Positions 26,466-35,390 of a stretch of 64,000 nucleotides of DNA are shown one piece after another. A model generated the notes under the pieces. It was not told the origin of the DNA. It saw only the letters and a program-made list of their open reading frames with translations, and searched no databases. The stretch comes from Bog-473 sp963736525 (GTDB lineage Bacteria > Actinomycetota > Acidimicrobiia > Acidimicrobiales > RAAP-2), in NCBI GenBank assembly GCA_963736525.1, contig CAVTPF010000016.1, forward strand, positions 306,123 through 370,122. Direction: 5' to 3'. A program made the position numbers and the translations under genes. Every line of letters starts with the position of its first letter. Within the stretch, counting starts at the first letter, position 1.

Positions 26466-26675
26466 GTGAGCAAAGACGTGACGAGCAGGGAGCCCAAGAA
26501 GCCGGTGACCTTCACGCACGCCGTCGCCATGACGGCGGTCGGCGTGGTGGGGATCATCGTGGCTTTTTGGATCCTCTCCAGCCTGGCCGGCATCATCCTC
26601 TTCTTCGTCAAGATCGCGGTGGTCATCGCCCTGATCGCGGGGGTGTTCTGGCTGGTGTCCCGCTTCCGGCACTAG
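26466..26675 (+). CDS. Small membrane protein
   Basis: 69 aa from GTG 26466, divergent from glnD by 23 bp. It has a charged start (SKDVTSREPKKP) and two hydrophobic stretches (about 19-38 and 40-62) ending in SRFRH. A typical small two-helix membrane protein of unknown role. Confidence 0.55.
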   Translation: MSKDVTSREPKKPVTFTHAVAMTAVGVVGIIVAFWILSSLAGIILFFVKIAVVIALIAGVFWLVSRFRH

Positions 26676-26760
26676 CCACCGGCGGGACCCGGGTCGTGGA
26701 GTGGGGCTGGGGCCGGGTGGCGCCGGCCGTTAGTCTGGCCGCCCGTGCGCGGGAACGTGC

Positions 26761-26832
26761 GGCGGCGTGGCCGAGTGGTTTAGGCAGGGGCCTGCAAAGC
26801 CCCGTACGGCGGTTCGATTCCGCCCGCCGCCT
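26761..26832 (+). tRNA. tRNA-Cys (GCA)
   Basis: 72 nt. Acceptor GGCGGCG pairs with CGCCGCC at 26825-26831, discriminator T. The anticodon stem GGGGC/GCCCC closes loop CTGCAAA with anticodon GCA. The T arm is GGCGG-TTCGATT-CCGCC. CCA is not encoded. Its 3' side marks the start of the accessory region. Confidence 0.95.
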
Positions 26833-26887
26833 CTAGGGTTTTCCCTGTTCAGGGTTCGTAAGTGAGTTGACCGTGGCTTACCGGGAG

Positions 26888-26948
26888 TGACGCGAACGAA
26901 CTGGGATTTCGCGTCATCGGCGCGTCACATCGCGTCATTTTCGCGTCG
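26888..26948. repeat. Cluster of CGCGTCA direct repeats beside tRNA-Cys
   Basis: CGCGTCA occurs at 26910, 26921 and 26931, CGCGTCG at 26942, and the inverted form TGACGCG near 26888, all within 61 bp. Their spacing (10-11 bp) equals one helix turn. They could be protein-binding arm sites of an integration event at the tRNA; this is inference. Confidence 0.45.
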
Positions 26949-26991
26949 CGCAGCGCAAGGCATTCCTTGTCGGCGCCAAAGGAAAAGGAAA

Positions 26992-27014
26992 ACCCGGCGC
27001 ACAAGGCGCCGGGT
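26992..27014 (-). terminator. Rho-independent-type terminator downstream of kdpD remnant
   Basis: A perfect 9-bp stem ACCCGGCGC / GCGCCGGGT encloses a 5-nt loop. On the minus strand it is followed by a T-rich run (TTTTCCTTTTCC), so it would stop transcripts coming leftwards from kdpD. Confidence 0.65.
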
Positions 27015-27132
27015 GGGTTAAGCCACTATACCGTAAGAAGAGGCGACTTGCCACCATATGCGGGGATTTGCGCCATAAGTCGGGGCATTCTTACCAACCG
27101 CTTGGCTCGGGCGCCCGCCCCAGAACATCATC

Positions 27133-27186
27133 TTGTTGATCGCCCTGCTCGGCAAGACCTACGCCATGCTCGACGAGGGCTGGCGG
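27133..27186 (+). pseudogene. Inverted KdpD N-terminal fragment
   Basis: On the plus strand this short stretch reads LLGKTYAMLDEGWRGL, close to the KdpD Walker A region (GVGKTYAMLxEGHRR), in the opposite direction to the large kdpD remnant it touches. It is only about 16 codons and has no start of its own. It looks like a rearrangement scar, although chance cannot be excluded. Confidence 0.35.
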
Positions 27187-29346
27187 GGCCTGCACATCCA
27201 GCTCGCGGCGAGCAGGTCCGAGGTCCTCAAGCACGGCGGCCACCACCTCGGCCACATCCACCGGTCGCAGGTGCACGTCCAAGGTACCGGCACGAGCCCG
27301 GGCCAGGTCCAAGAGCTCCTGCACCAGCAGTCCGATCCGGTCGACCGACTCTTCGAGCGTGTCGAGAAGTGCGTTGTTCTCCGCCCTCCCGTCCGTCCGT
27401 GCACGGGTTCGAAGCGAAGCCAGAGCCTGCTTGGCGGAGGCGACGGGACCGGACAGCACGTGGCCGGCCGCACCCGCCAGGGCAGCACGTCGACGTTCTG
27501 CACCAACTTGTTGCTCGGCGCTCTGGGCCTGCTCGGTGAGCCGACGGTGGTGCACGATTTGGGCCACCTGTTCCGCACACGCGGCAAAGATCTCCTGGTC
27601 AGCGGGTGGCAGGGCGCGACCCCGTCCCGCCAGGACCAACGACGGGCCGAGAACGGCCTCCGCAGTGCCCTGCTCCGGCCATTCGGGGGGCCTGTCACCG
27701 GAGCTGGCGATCACGAACCACCCGGCGCCGACGTGCGGCGACTCAGCAGAACGCTCCAGCAGGCTGACTGCGTCCAGCCCGAACGTCTCGCGCACCAGTT
27801 CCAGATACCGCGGCAGTTCGCCCTCACCGCGAAACACCGCACTGGCCATCGTGGTCATGACGGACGCCTCGGCGGAAGTCCTCGCCGCCAGGCGCTGCCG
27901 GCGGGCGGCGAGTTCGACGACCCAACTCACCAAGAGCGCGGTCACGACGAACACGATCAGTGCCACCACGTCGTTGGCAGACGCAATCGCCAAGGAATGC
28001 AGCGGTCGCGAGAAGTAGAAGTCGGCCAGGACCGTGGAGACAAGGGCCGCCAGGATTGCCGGGTACAAGCCTCCTATGACCGCGATCATCACGACGGCGA
28101 GCAGATAGACGAGCAGATCTCCCGACAGGGCGACATGAGCTCGCAGCTGGGTCAGTACCACCGTCAAGCTGGGCAGCACCACCAGCACCATCGCCGTGGC
28201 AATAACTCGACGCTGGCGGCTCAGGCCGCCCAACGGTGGAAGCCGCAGCATCGGCCTCTTGGCGCTTCTCTCGTCGGTCACGACATGGACGTCGAGCGTG
28301 CCGCCCAACCGCGTCACTCGGCGGGCAACGACCTCCCGGCCACCGAGCAACGCTCCCAGGCCACGCCGGCGACTGGAGCCGACAACCAGTTGTGTGGCGT
28401 TCTCGTGGCGCACGAATTGCCCCAAGGCGCCGGAGGCGTTCGCCCCGACCACCTGGTGCCAGCTCCCGCCGAACGATTCCGTCAATGCGCGGAGGCGTGC
28501 TAACGCGGCGGCATCGGCCCCCGGGCGTCCGTCACTGCGAGCGACGTACACCGCCATCAGATCGCTTCCGGGGGTTCGCGCCGCGAGTCGGGCAGCCCTG
28601 CGCATCAACGCATCGCTTTCGGGGCCCCCCGACACGCCGACAACGATTCGTTCACGTGCCTCCCAGGGCGCTGCGATCCCGTGCTCGGTTCGATACCGCT
28701 GCAGCACCTCGTCGACTCGGTCGGCCAGCCATAGCAGGGCGAGCTCTCGGAGGCCGCTCAGGTTGCCGGGCCGGAAGTAGTGCGACAAGGCGGCGTCGAT
28801 CCGGTCCGGGGGATAGACGTCCCCGGCCACCATGCGCCGGCGCAGCGCCTCGGGGACAGATCCACCAACTCCAGCTCGTCTGCCTGCCGTGCCACGGCGT
28901 CAGGCAACGTCTCACGTTGCGTGATACCGGTCATCTGGGCCACCACGTCGTTGAGGGACTCGAGATGTTGGACGTTCAGCGTGGTGACGACGTCGATGCC
29001 CGCGTCCAGCAGCTCCTCGACGTCTTGCCAGCGCTTCGGGTGCTTTGACCCAGCAGCGTTGGTGTGGGCCAACTCGTCGACCAGCGCCACCTGCGGGTGG
29101 CGGGCCAGGATGGCGTCGAGGTCCATCTCGGACAACTCCCCGCCCCGGTGGGACACCGTGCGGCGCGGGACGACCTCGAGACCCTCGGCCATGGCGGCGG
29201 TCGCCCGGCGGCCGTGCGGCTCGGCGAACCCGATCACGCAGTCGGCCCCCTGGTTCACGCGGCGATGCCCTTCGGCCAGCATCTCGTACGTCTTACCGAC
29301 CCCGGGCGCCGCCCCCAGGTAGACGCGAAGCCGCCCCCGAGCCATC
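27186..29346 (-). pseudogene. kdpD: Potassium sensor kinase KdpD, frameshifted and truncated
   Basis: From ATG 29346 the KdpD domain is clear: RVYLGAAPGVGKTYEMLAEG, VDELAHTNAAGSKHPKRW and VTTLNVQHLESLNDVVAQMT. Near 28851-28855 a run of four G (minus strand C) has lost one base and the frame shifts. The second part continues directly with RRRMVAGDVYPPDRIDAAL, a Usp domain (IVVGVSGGPESDALMRRAA), four membrane helices, a GAF-like region and the dimerisation helix. The H-box reads GHVLSGPVAS instead of the usual HDLRTPLAA. The gene stops being KdpD at about 27186, so the ATP-binding domain is missing. kdpFABC and kdpE are not here. It cannot make a normal sensor. Confidence 0.8.
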
Positions 29347-29518
29347 AGCTGGGAAGGAAGCGAACCGACTCCCACCTCTCCCGATGGCAACGCACCCGAG
29401 CAAGCGTAATCAGCGGAGCAGGCTCGACCCACGTTGCGTCCGCTTCCGAAGGCAGCACGCTGCGATGCTGCAGGACGGTCCCGGTCAACGTCTCGACGTG
29501 CGGCCCACTCTCGTCGGG

Positions 29519-29665
29519 TCAGTCGCCGTCGTCGTCGGCGCTGCGGACGTTCGGGCGCAGGCGGTCGATGGCGCCGGCGAGCGCCGGGTCGAGCAGCGTG
29601 CCCCGCTTCGCCGACCTGGGGCCGAATCCCCGTGGGTTCCAGAGTGCCCAGATCGGCCGGGTCAC
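29519..29665 (-). CDS. Possible small protein or C-terminal remnant
   Basis: 48 codons from GTG 29665, reading TRPIWALWNPRGFGPRSAKR and ending RPNVRSADDDGD. The composition looks protein-like (Trp and Phe kept, acidic tail), unlike the random Arg-rich frames around it, and the frame stays open upstream to a stop near 29755. I do not recognise it. It may be the end of a gene lost upstream of kdpD. Confidence 0.25.
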   Translation of the reverse strand: MTRPIWALWNPRGFGPRSAKRGTLLDPALAGAIDRLRPNVRSADDDGD

Positions 29666-29830
29666 GGACGCACTTATCAGGGTCCGGCCGGCCGGATGCT
29701 TGCTCCCGCGAGCGGCCGAGATGCTCTCGACAGATCGCTTCTTCGATCAGCGTGCGGATCGACCCCCCAGCGGATCGGACATCCGAAGGGTGAATGCCCC
29801 ATAATGCGCGACCGTCGTCACCGTTGAGAC

Positions 29831-29860
29831 TGCCCCCGTCCGCCGGGACTGGGACCACCT
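29831..29860 (-). repeat. Dispersed repeat copy
   Basis: TGCCCCCGTCCGCCGGGACT followed by GGGACC; first copy of the left array, ahead of the DUF4279 gene. Confidence 0.55.
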
Positions 29861-29884
29861 CAGCGCATTTGATTTACTGAGGGC

Positions 29885-30370
29885 GTGCGTATTCGCCAAT
29901 ATGCCTATTTCGCATTGATTAGCAACACCTTGACGGCCTCTGACATCACCGGCAGGCTCGGTATCGAACCCGATGCGATCGGCGTCCGGGAGAGCCAGAC
30001 CCCTGATCCTCCGGTTCCTCGGCACCACTCATGGAGGGTCACTTCCGACGACCAGGGGCTGTCAGTCGCCGACCACATGGATCACATCATCGACCGGCTC
30101 GGCGACCATGCCGCAGCGATTGGTGATTTGGTCCTACAGCTTGTCGCTCCCGATCCGACCCCGCGGCTCGGGGGCGTCCTAGTCGTTGTCCGCCATTTTG
30201 ACGACGTTGCAGGCGAAGAGGAGGAGAGGTCTCTTACTGAGATGCCTGACGGTGGCCTCCTAGAAGAGCTGCCAGGCCAGCACCAACTCCTTGGGTGGCA
30301 TCTCAGTCCTCGGGTCATCGACTTCCTCTGGATGACACACGCGTCGCTCGACTTTGATGAGTATGGGTAA
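29885..30370 (+). CDS. DUF4279 domain protein
   Basis: 161 aa from GTG 29885. The start RQYAYFALISNTLTASDIT, then RLGIEPDAIGVRES and a later GWHLSPRVIDFLWMTHASLD, fits DUF4279. Members are small orphan proteins, some linked to polymorphic-toxin immunity. No toxin is visible beside it. GC content is lower than in the core genes, in line with acquisition. Confidence 0.55.
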   Translation: MRIRQYAYFALISNTLTASDITGRLGIEPDAIGVRESQTPDPPVPRHHSWRVTSDDQGLSVADHMDHIIDRLGDHAAAIGDLVLQLVAPDPTPRLGGVLVVVRHFDDVAGEEEERSLTEMPDGGLLEELPGQHQLLGWHLSPRVIDFLWMTHASLDFDEYG

Positions 30371-30495
30371 CTCGCCACCCCTGTCCCCTCGCTGCCGCCA
30401 CGGTGGTATAGCCTGCGAATACTTCGACTGTTGATCTTTGGCGAAGGGCCCCGAGGCGTGTCCGATGTTCCGTTTGACCGCCTTTGACGGCAACG

Positions 30496-31266
30496 TCACA
30501 ACGAAAGCTTCTTCGCCAGAGCCGCAACGAAGGCGTCGACGTGGTGGTCACCCTGCTCCATCAACATGGCGCAGGCATCCGACCGAGCATGTCGCTGATT
30601 TCCCTCTGCATCCTTTAGGTTCCGGAAGACGATCGCCGCATTTAGGTAGACACCTGCTGCGGCACCAAGCTCACCTTCGGCCTTTGCCAAACCCCTAGGT
30701 ACACGAGTGCTGCCCAGCCACCCGGAGAGACTGCCGCAAGCGGCGACCAACTCTGACGCAACTTGCTCGTCTTCCTCCGACGGCACCACCTGTTCAACGT
30801 GGAAGACCTCGCGAAGACACTCGACCGCAGCGGTGAGTTCAATCAGATGTTCCTTCGCTGTAGTGGCCCACTTGCGTCGGAGGCGGGTATTCTCAGCCTT
30901 GAGCGTTGCTCGCTCAAAATGGCTCCGTGCATCGAACCCGCCGTCCTCCCAGGCATTGTGTTTCGCCTCAGGCGCGTTCAGCGTGTACTGGTGAGCATCC
31001 GGGAGCGCGTCATCTAGCGTCGTGGCAGTACTGGCGTTCACGGTACACGTTGGCGCCTCGTCGGGGATCCTCAGTTCCTGCTGTGCTCGTGTTACTTCAA
31101 CTTCTTCGAGGAGTTCGCGGAGGCCGATCGCGACAAGTGCGGCGCGGGCCATGACTTCGTAGAAGGCCTCGGGTGTTGTGACCGACTTCGGCATCGGGTG
31201 GTTGTCTCGCTCGGCCAGCCCTTTCGCTGCCAACTCTATAAGTCGTTCGTAGTCCGACACATCCAT
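30496..31266 (-). CDS. Hypothetical protein with coiled-coil-like middle
   Basis: 256 aa from ATG 31266 (MDVSDYERLIELAAKGLAE). It is soluble, helical, with charged heptad-like stretches (FERATLKAENTRLRRKWATT). No family motif is recognised. The C-terminal half contains Ala-rich helices (ELVAACGSLSGWL, AAAGVYLNAAIVFRNLKD). Moderately lower GC than core genes. The frame is open upstream to 31623, but that part overlaps a repeat copy. Function unknown. Confidence 0.5.
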   Translation of the reverse strand: MDVSDYERLIELAAKGLAERDNHPMPKSVTTPEAFYEVMARAALVAIGLRELLEEVEVTRAQQELRIPDEAPTCTVNASTATTLDDALPDAHQYTLNAPEAKHNAWEDGGFDARSHFERATLKAENTRLRRKWATTAKEHLIELTAAVECLREVFHVEQVVPSEEDEQVASELVAACGSLSGWLGSTRVPRGLAKAEGELGAAAGVYLNAAIVFRNLKDAEGNQRHARSDACAMLMEQGDHHVDAFVAALAKKLSL

Positions 31267-31462
31267 AACTCTAGGAGCCGGTCCATCGAGGCGCTCGGGT
31301 GATCGTCGGGTGGCTGGTAAGTGGTGGAGGTGAGCTGGAGAGGGCCGTACAAGGCGAGCTTGGTCCTGAGTATCAGGTCCCTTACGCGGAGCCAGAGGAC
31401 GCCTGGACATGGTTTCCCCATGGTCGAGCGATGATGAAGAGGGGAGCAGATCGGCAGCCAGA

Positions 31463-31492
31463 GGGTGCCCCCGTTCGCTGGGAGTGAGGCAC
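31463..31492 (-). repeat. Dispersed repeat copy
   Basis: GGTGCCCCCGTTCGCTGGGA, then GTGAGGCAC; diverged member between two orphan genes. Confidence 0.5.
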
Positions 31493-31646
31493 AGGTTCGC
31501 CCGCCCGGTATCGGTTAGCGACTCGGTCGATTTGGTCGACCGTACAGGTCCGAAGTCGTCGTAAATATGCAGTTTCCGAAGCTGGCTTGTGCCTGAGCGT
31601 GTAGCTTCGCTGAACGACATCACGCACGGTTCGAAAGGAGGACAAC

Positions 31647-31934
31647 ATGGCTATCGGGGTGCAGTTGGACTTTAAGGGCGCCACTCCCGACCAGTACGAC
31701 CAGGTCATCCAAAAGATGGGTTTCACCAAGGGCGGGAAGGGCGCCGCGGGCTGCATGTTTCACTGGGTGACCAAAACCAGCGAGGGCATCCGCGTCACCG
31801 ACGTGTGGAGCGACCGCGAGACCTTCGAGAAGTTCGGGCAGGAAAAGATCGGACCGATCACCCAGGAAGTTGGCGTGCCCAGCCCGCCCGAGACCACCTT
31901 CTTCGAGGTGCACAACTACCTCACCGCTGGGTAG
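31647..31934 (+). CDS. Small conserved hypothetical, antibiotic-monooxygenase-like fold
   Basis: 95 aa, ATG preceded by AAAGGAGG. The layout beta (GVQLDFKGATPDQYDQVIQK), then FHWVTKTSEGIRVTDVW and DRETFEKFGQEKIGPI, is typical of small dimeric ferredoxin-like barrel proteins. No catalytic role can be assigned. The ribosome site and codon use support it as a real gene. Confidence 0.65.
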   Translation: MAIGVQLDFKGATPDQYDQVIQKMGFTKGGKGAAGCMFHWVTKTSEGIRVTDVWSDRETFEKFGQEKIGPITQEVGVPSPPETTFFEVHNYLTAG

Positions 31935-32045
31935 TGACGTAGGAACCTGGGCGTTCCAGTCGCTGACCGACAGGAGGCCAAAGCGCGACTCAGACAGCGG
32001 GCGTTCTCGACAGCCTGCGCTCGGTTTAAGAGTGGGACGGGGCTA

Positions 32046-32090
32046 GCCCAGTTCGCCGGGAGGGTGGGACACTTCGGCACTTCGGTGATA
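32046..32090 (-). repeat. Dispersed repeat copy
   Basis: GCCCAGTTCGCCGGGAGGG, then ACACTTCGGCACTTCGGTGA; both halves present. The tail ACTTCGGTGATAG recurs near 33300. Confidence 0.6.
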
Positions 32091-32184
32091 GTCCGGTCAT
32101 GGGATCCGGCGGGCGCTCAGGGCCGCTCTTCTAGCTCGGGTCGTCCGTCTTGACGTACAGTGAATCGGCGCAAGGTCGACATCC

Positions 32185-32499
32185 TCAACCGGGCGAGGCG
32201 AGCGTGCCCGTGGGATGATCCACCGCTACGTTGGCATGAACTCGGACGCTGCCACTGAGCGCGTCGTCGTCCACGAACACAGCGACACAGCGCCCCCGGC
32301 GAACCGTGACTGACACAGCGCCGCCGTCTCGGATCACCGTTGCTAGGAGTGATCCGCTCGGCGCTCGCACCGGAACAATCCGCACCAATGGTCCGGATTG
32401 ATCATCTTGCGTCACCCGGTACAGATAGCCGGGCGCCTTGCCTCTCACCCGCACGAGGTAACCGGTGTCCATATCGGAATCTTCGGTTCTTGGAGGCAT
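32185..32499 (-). CDS. Hypothetical protein
   Basis: 104 aa from ATG 32499 with GGGAGG upstream. Predicted all-beta (YLVRVRGKAPGYLYRVTQDD, SVTVRRGRCVAVFVDDD). No family recognised. It sits alone between repeat copies. Confidence 0.5.
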   Translation of the reverse strand: MPPRTEDSDMDTGYLVRVRGKAPGYLYRVTQDDQSGPLVRIVPVRAPSGSLLATVIRDGGAVSVTVRRGRCVAVFVDDDALSGSVRVHANVAVDHPTGTLASPG

Positions 32500-32740
32500 C
32501 AGACAACCTCCCGGCTCTCATTTGAACTGACTTCTAGCGTCATCCTGACCTGGTCGAATCGTTGCCACTCCAATCTGGTAGCTCAGGCTTGTGTTGCCGT
32601 GGGAAGTGCCCCCGAACGCACCGGTTCGGGGACGGTGGGCGTGTCCTGACTATCTCGATGGCTGACGGGGCTGTGGGAGTTCGGTCGGAAATCCACATAA
32701 CGTCTCTAGGCGCGTATCCTTTCCCGTATCTGCTGGACGC

Positions 32741-33265
32741 TCAGTCGTTCAGCATTTTGTCCCTCAGCGTCTCGAACTGTTCCTGGCTGAGGTCACCTTG
32801 ATCGCGCAGCGCCGTGAGTTTCGTCAGATCGTGAGCAACGCTCGTCGGAGCCGTGGGTAGCGGGTCGTTCTCTGCCGTGTGGGCTCGCAGTTGTTGCAGC
32901 CGCACGCTAACTGCATTCGCGAAGTCCCGCGCAGCTTTCTGATTCTTGTTATTGATCGAAATAGCGTTTGCCAACTTGCTGTTTGGAGACATGTTGGCGT
33001 CGCCAAACTGCCGAATCTCCAGAACAGAGTGAAGCCGTTGCTCGTGGAACTCAACTGAAGTGATCGTCTCCAGTGGGAACGAACTGAACGAAGTTCCCCC
33101 CACCACGATTTTTGGCTTCACTACGATGACCCGTGTCGAAGTGAGCGCCATTGTTTCCCAAGAGTCACCTTCAACCCACTCCTCAACCTCTTCATCCGCA
33201 GCAAGCGCCTTTTGGAATCGATGTTTCGCTATCGTGTCAACCTCGTTGTCGAAATCGTCGGCCAC
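32741..33265 (-). CDS. PH-like / SHOCT domain protein
   Basis: 174 aa from GTG 33265 with GAAGGAGG upstream. The N-terminal part (about 25-125) looks like a bacterial PH domain (MALTSTRVIVVKPKIVVGGT, FPLETITSVEF). The last 30 residues form a SHOCT motif (KLTALRDQGDLSQEQFETLR). Such proteins are soluble and of uncertain function, often oligomeric. No partner gene is evident. Confidence 0.7.
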   Translation of the reverse strand: MADDFDNEVDTIAKHRFQKALAADEEVEEWVEGDSWETMALTSTRVIVVKPKIVVGGTSFSSFPLETITSVEFHEQRLHSVLEIRQFGDANMSPNSKLANAISINNKNQKAARDFANAVSVRLQQLRAHTAENDPLPTAPTSVAHDLTKLTALRDQGDLSQEQFETLRDKMLND

Positions 33266-33325
33266 GTTGCAACCTCCTTCAAGCTCTTCACTACGGCACT
33301 TCGGTGATAGGGACCGGCCTTCCGC

Positions 33326-33745
33326 CTAGCCTTTAGAGACTGATGATGAGGATTCGTCGGGATCACCGGGGAAGATGATCTCGTGAAGGCTGGGCAGGGC
33401 CTCGGCGACCGCCCGGTGCAGCCGCTCCCGCTCTTCGAAGGGAACTTTGAAACGCTCCGGATCGGTGTCGATGCCAAGGTGCTCGCTCAGCTTGATGAGG
33501 GCCGCGTCGTAGGCGACTTCGTGGGCGACGACGCGGCTCGCTGGTGCCGGTGTGCCCGAGTAACGCACCGCGTCCAGGTCGGCCAACGCGACCAAGAATG
33601 CGGCGACATGCTCGTGGTCAGGAGCCGTCGGATAGCTCTCCACGGCAGCTGTGAGGAGATCCTTGTACGCCATATCGGCATACATTGAAACGGTCCGGGC
33701 GTCGAATCTAGAGACTTTGGTCCCGAACGTTGGCAAGAATGACAT
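33326..33745 (-). CDS. Hypothetical protein
   Basis: 139 aa from ATG 33745 (MSFLPTFGTKV); a TTG further up (33757) is also possible. It is helical and acidic, with VAAFLVALADLDAVRYSGTP and ERFKVPFEERERLHRAVAEA. It ends in a Ser-rich tail. No recognised family. Confidence 0.5.
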   Translation of the reverse strand: MSFLPTFGTKVSRFDARTVSMYADMAYKDLLTAAVESYPTAPDHEHVAAFLVALADLDAVRYSGTPAPASRVVAHEVAYDAALIKLSEHLGIDTDPERFKVPFEERERLHRAVAEALPSLHEIIFPGDPDESSSSVSKG

Positions 33746-33865
33746 TGGGTAGCGCAACCGTCGGAGGCTCTGGAGCGAAACGCAAGCGCAGGAGCAGTGT
33801 GCCGTCTGCCGACTGGGGCTCCACGCTGCGCCTGACTAAGGAAAAACGAAGGCTGGTGCTAAGTA

Positions 33866-34090
33866 ATGGCTCCTGAATGGACCGATCCACCGAAGACGGT
33901 CGGTGATCTCATCGACATGCTGCAGCGTTTGGGTCGAGACGTACCGATCCCTTCTTCGAAGGAGCATCGCATGACGGGCTTGCCCGGTCATTGCCAGTGG
34001 GTAGTTGGACTGTGGCATACACCCCCCGAAGACCTGTTTCTGGCCGTCGTCTTCGCCGACGGTTCTGGAACTGAGCCCACAAGTGACTAG
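33866..34090 (+). CDS. Small hypothetical protein
   Basis: 74 aa from ATG 33866: PPKTVGDLIDMLQRLGRDVP, then GLWHTPPEDLFLAVVFADGS. The pattern of a short helix followed by two strands suggests a folded small protein. Function unknown. Confidence 0.45.
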   Translation: MAPEWTDPPKTVGDLIDMLQRLGRDVPIPSSKEHRMTGLPGHCQWVVGLWHTPPEDLFLAVVFADGSGTEPTSD

Positions 34091-34146
34091 GAAGCATCAG
34101 CCTCGCTCTGAAAAACTTTGACCCGCCGGGAGCCGTCGGATTCCGA

Positions 34147-34190
34147 CCCCCCGGGTAGGGGTGTCCCCATTCGCCGGGACGGTGGGCACT
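34147..34190 (-). repeat. Dispersed repeat copy
   Basis: GTGTCCCCATTCGCCGGGAC, then GGTGGGCACTCCGG. Lies in a roughly 570-bp gene-poor gap (34091-34662) with a second copy at 34440. Confidence 0.6.
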
Positions 34191-34439
34191 CCGGTACGAA
34201 GGGATGCACGGTCTAGCGACCTAAACCGACGAAGCGGTCACCAAGGCCACCGGTCTACATACCCGTGCTCCTGCAACCAGTGCCTCGGATCGGGCAGGAC
34301 AGGGATTGCGAAACGCAGCCTTCTCCAAGCTCGCACCCACCGCGGAGCTTCTCGATAGCGAACTCGCACGCTTACTTGGTCGCTCACCAGGCCCCATTGT
34401 TGCACCGCTGCCAACCGATTCCCTCGCCGCTCCGTGGGG

Positions 34440-34490
34440 GATCCCGAACGACGGGTTGGGGTGCCACCGTGCGGCACATCGGGGATAGGG
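34440..34490 (-). repeat. Dispersed repeat copy
   Basis: GACGGGTTGGGGTGCC, then ACCGTGCGGCACATCGGGG: the GTGCC...GGCAC hairpin half is intact. No convincing gene lies between this copy and the one at 34147. Confidence 0.6.
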
Positions 34491-34662
34491 GCAACGGTAA
34501 CCCGGAGGCAGCCCAATACTGGTGAGAGTGCGGCCCACTGGTGGGAGATCAGCTATGCAATGGCGTTCCCAACGCCAACAGAGTTCGACAGATTCCTACC
34601 ACGATTGATCGGGTAGGGGCCGGGCCTGTTCGGGCCAAGTATCAACGAATAGACAAGTGAGA

Positions 34663-35205
34663 TTATCCGTAGCTCACCGTACCCATGCCGGTCACCTGTC
34701 CGATTGCTGCGTTCGGATTGGCATTCATGTTGCACTTCCCGTTCTTCAGTGGCAGCGTGGCCGCGTAGCTGATCGTGACGTTCAACGTGCCGGTGATTCC
34801 GGCGTACGACTTCGTCCCGCTGATGGCCGTGACTGGATCAGTGGTCACGAACGTGAACGAGCACGTGGTCGCGTTCTCAGTGGTCGGCGGCGTGTTGTTG
34901 TTGTTCGATGCGGCGTCGATCTTCTGCGTGTTGAAGAAGATCGTGCCCTTCTTCAGGATGAAGAGCCGGTAACCGGGATTCTGCTTCGACGTTCTCTTGC
35001 CGTTCGCCGTCGCCCCGTACGATACGCCGCTGTCACCGATCGCTCCGGTGAAGATGACCTTGAATCCGTTGCCGTTGCCAGCTCCGAGCGACGCCCACAG
35101 CTGTGTTGGGCCGCTCACGGGCGTCGCTGCATCGGCTGTACTACCGATGACCACCACTCCAGCCAGTACCAGTCCCGCCACTGCCGCCTTGATCAATCGA
35201 TTCAT
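34663..35205 (-). CDS. Secreted protein of unknown function
   Basis: 180 aa from ATG 35205, with GGGAGG 5 bp upstream deciding this start over a GTG at 35211. Clear signal peptide (RLIKAAVAGLVLAGVVVIG ... ADAA). The mature part is beta-rich with an Asn-rich loop (KIDAASNNNNTPP) and two Cys that could form a disulphide (TTCSFTF, NGKCNMN). No family recognised. Confidence 0.65.
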   Translation of the reverse strand: MNRLIKAAVAGLVLAGVVVIGSTADAATPVSGPTQLWASLGAGNGNGFKVIFTGAIGDSGVSYGATANGKRTSKQNPGYRLFILKKGTIFFNTQKIDAASNNNNTPPTTENATTCSFTFVTTDPVTAISGTKSYAGITGTLNVTISYAATLPLKNGKCNMNANPNAAIGQVTGMGTVSYG

Positions 35206-35329
35206 TTCCACCTCCCGTTGGTGGTTGGTGATTACATCTCGTCGTGTATCGACCGAACGTACAGGAGAGCCGGAGCGGAAGCAATAGCCGTTTCATCTCG
35301 CCCATAACGCGCGGCCCGACGAACAGTCG

Positions 35330-35385
35330 GCGGTGCCCCCATCCGCCGGGTAGGTCACACTTCGGCACCATGGGGATACCCCTGC
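35330..35385 (-). repeat. Dispersed repeat copy
   Basis: GTGCCCCCATCCGCCGGGTA, then CACTTCGGCACCATGGGGAT; both halves, diverged. It immediately precedes the TMEM175 gene stop. Confidence 0.55.
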
Positions 35386-35390
35386 CGTGC

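Noticed and set aside
27133..28503. 456-codon rightward frame through kdpD
   Set aside because: Apart from the short GKTYAMLDEG piece it has no homology-like content; the opposite strand is clearly KdpD.
29885..30370. DUF4279 gene as part of a toxin-immunity pair
   Set aside because: No toxin or secretion gene is adjacent; only the family name hints at it.
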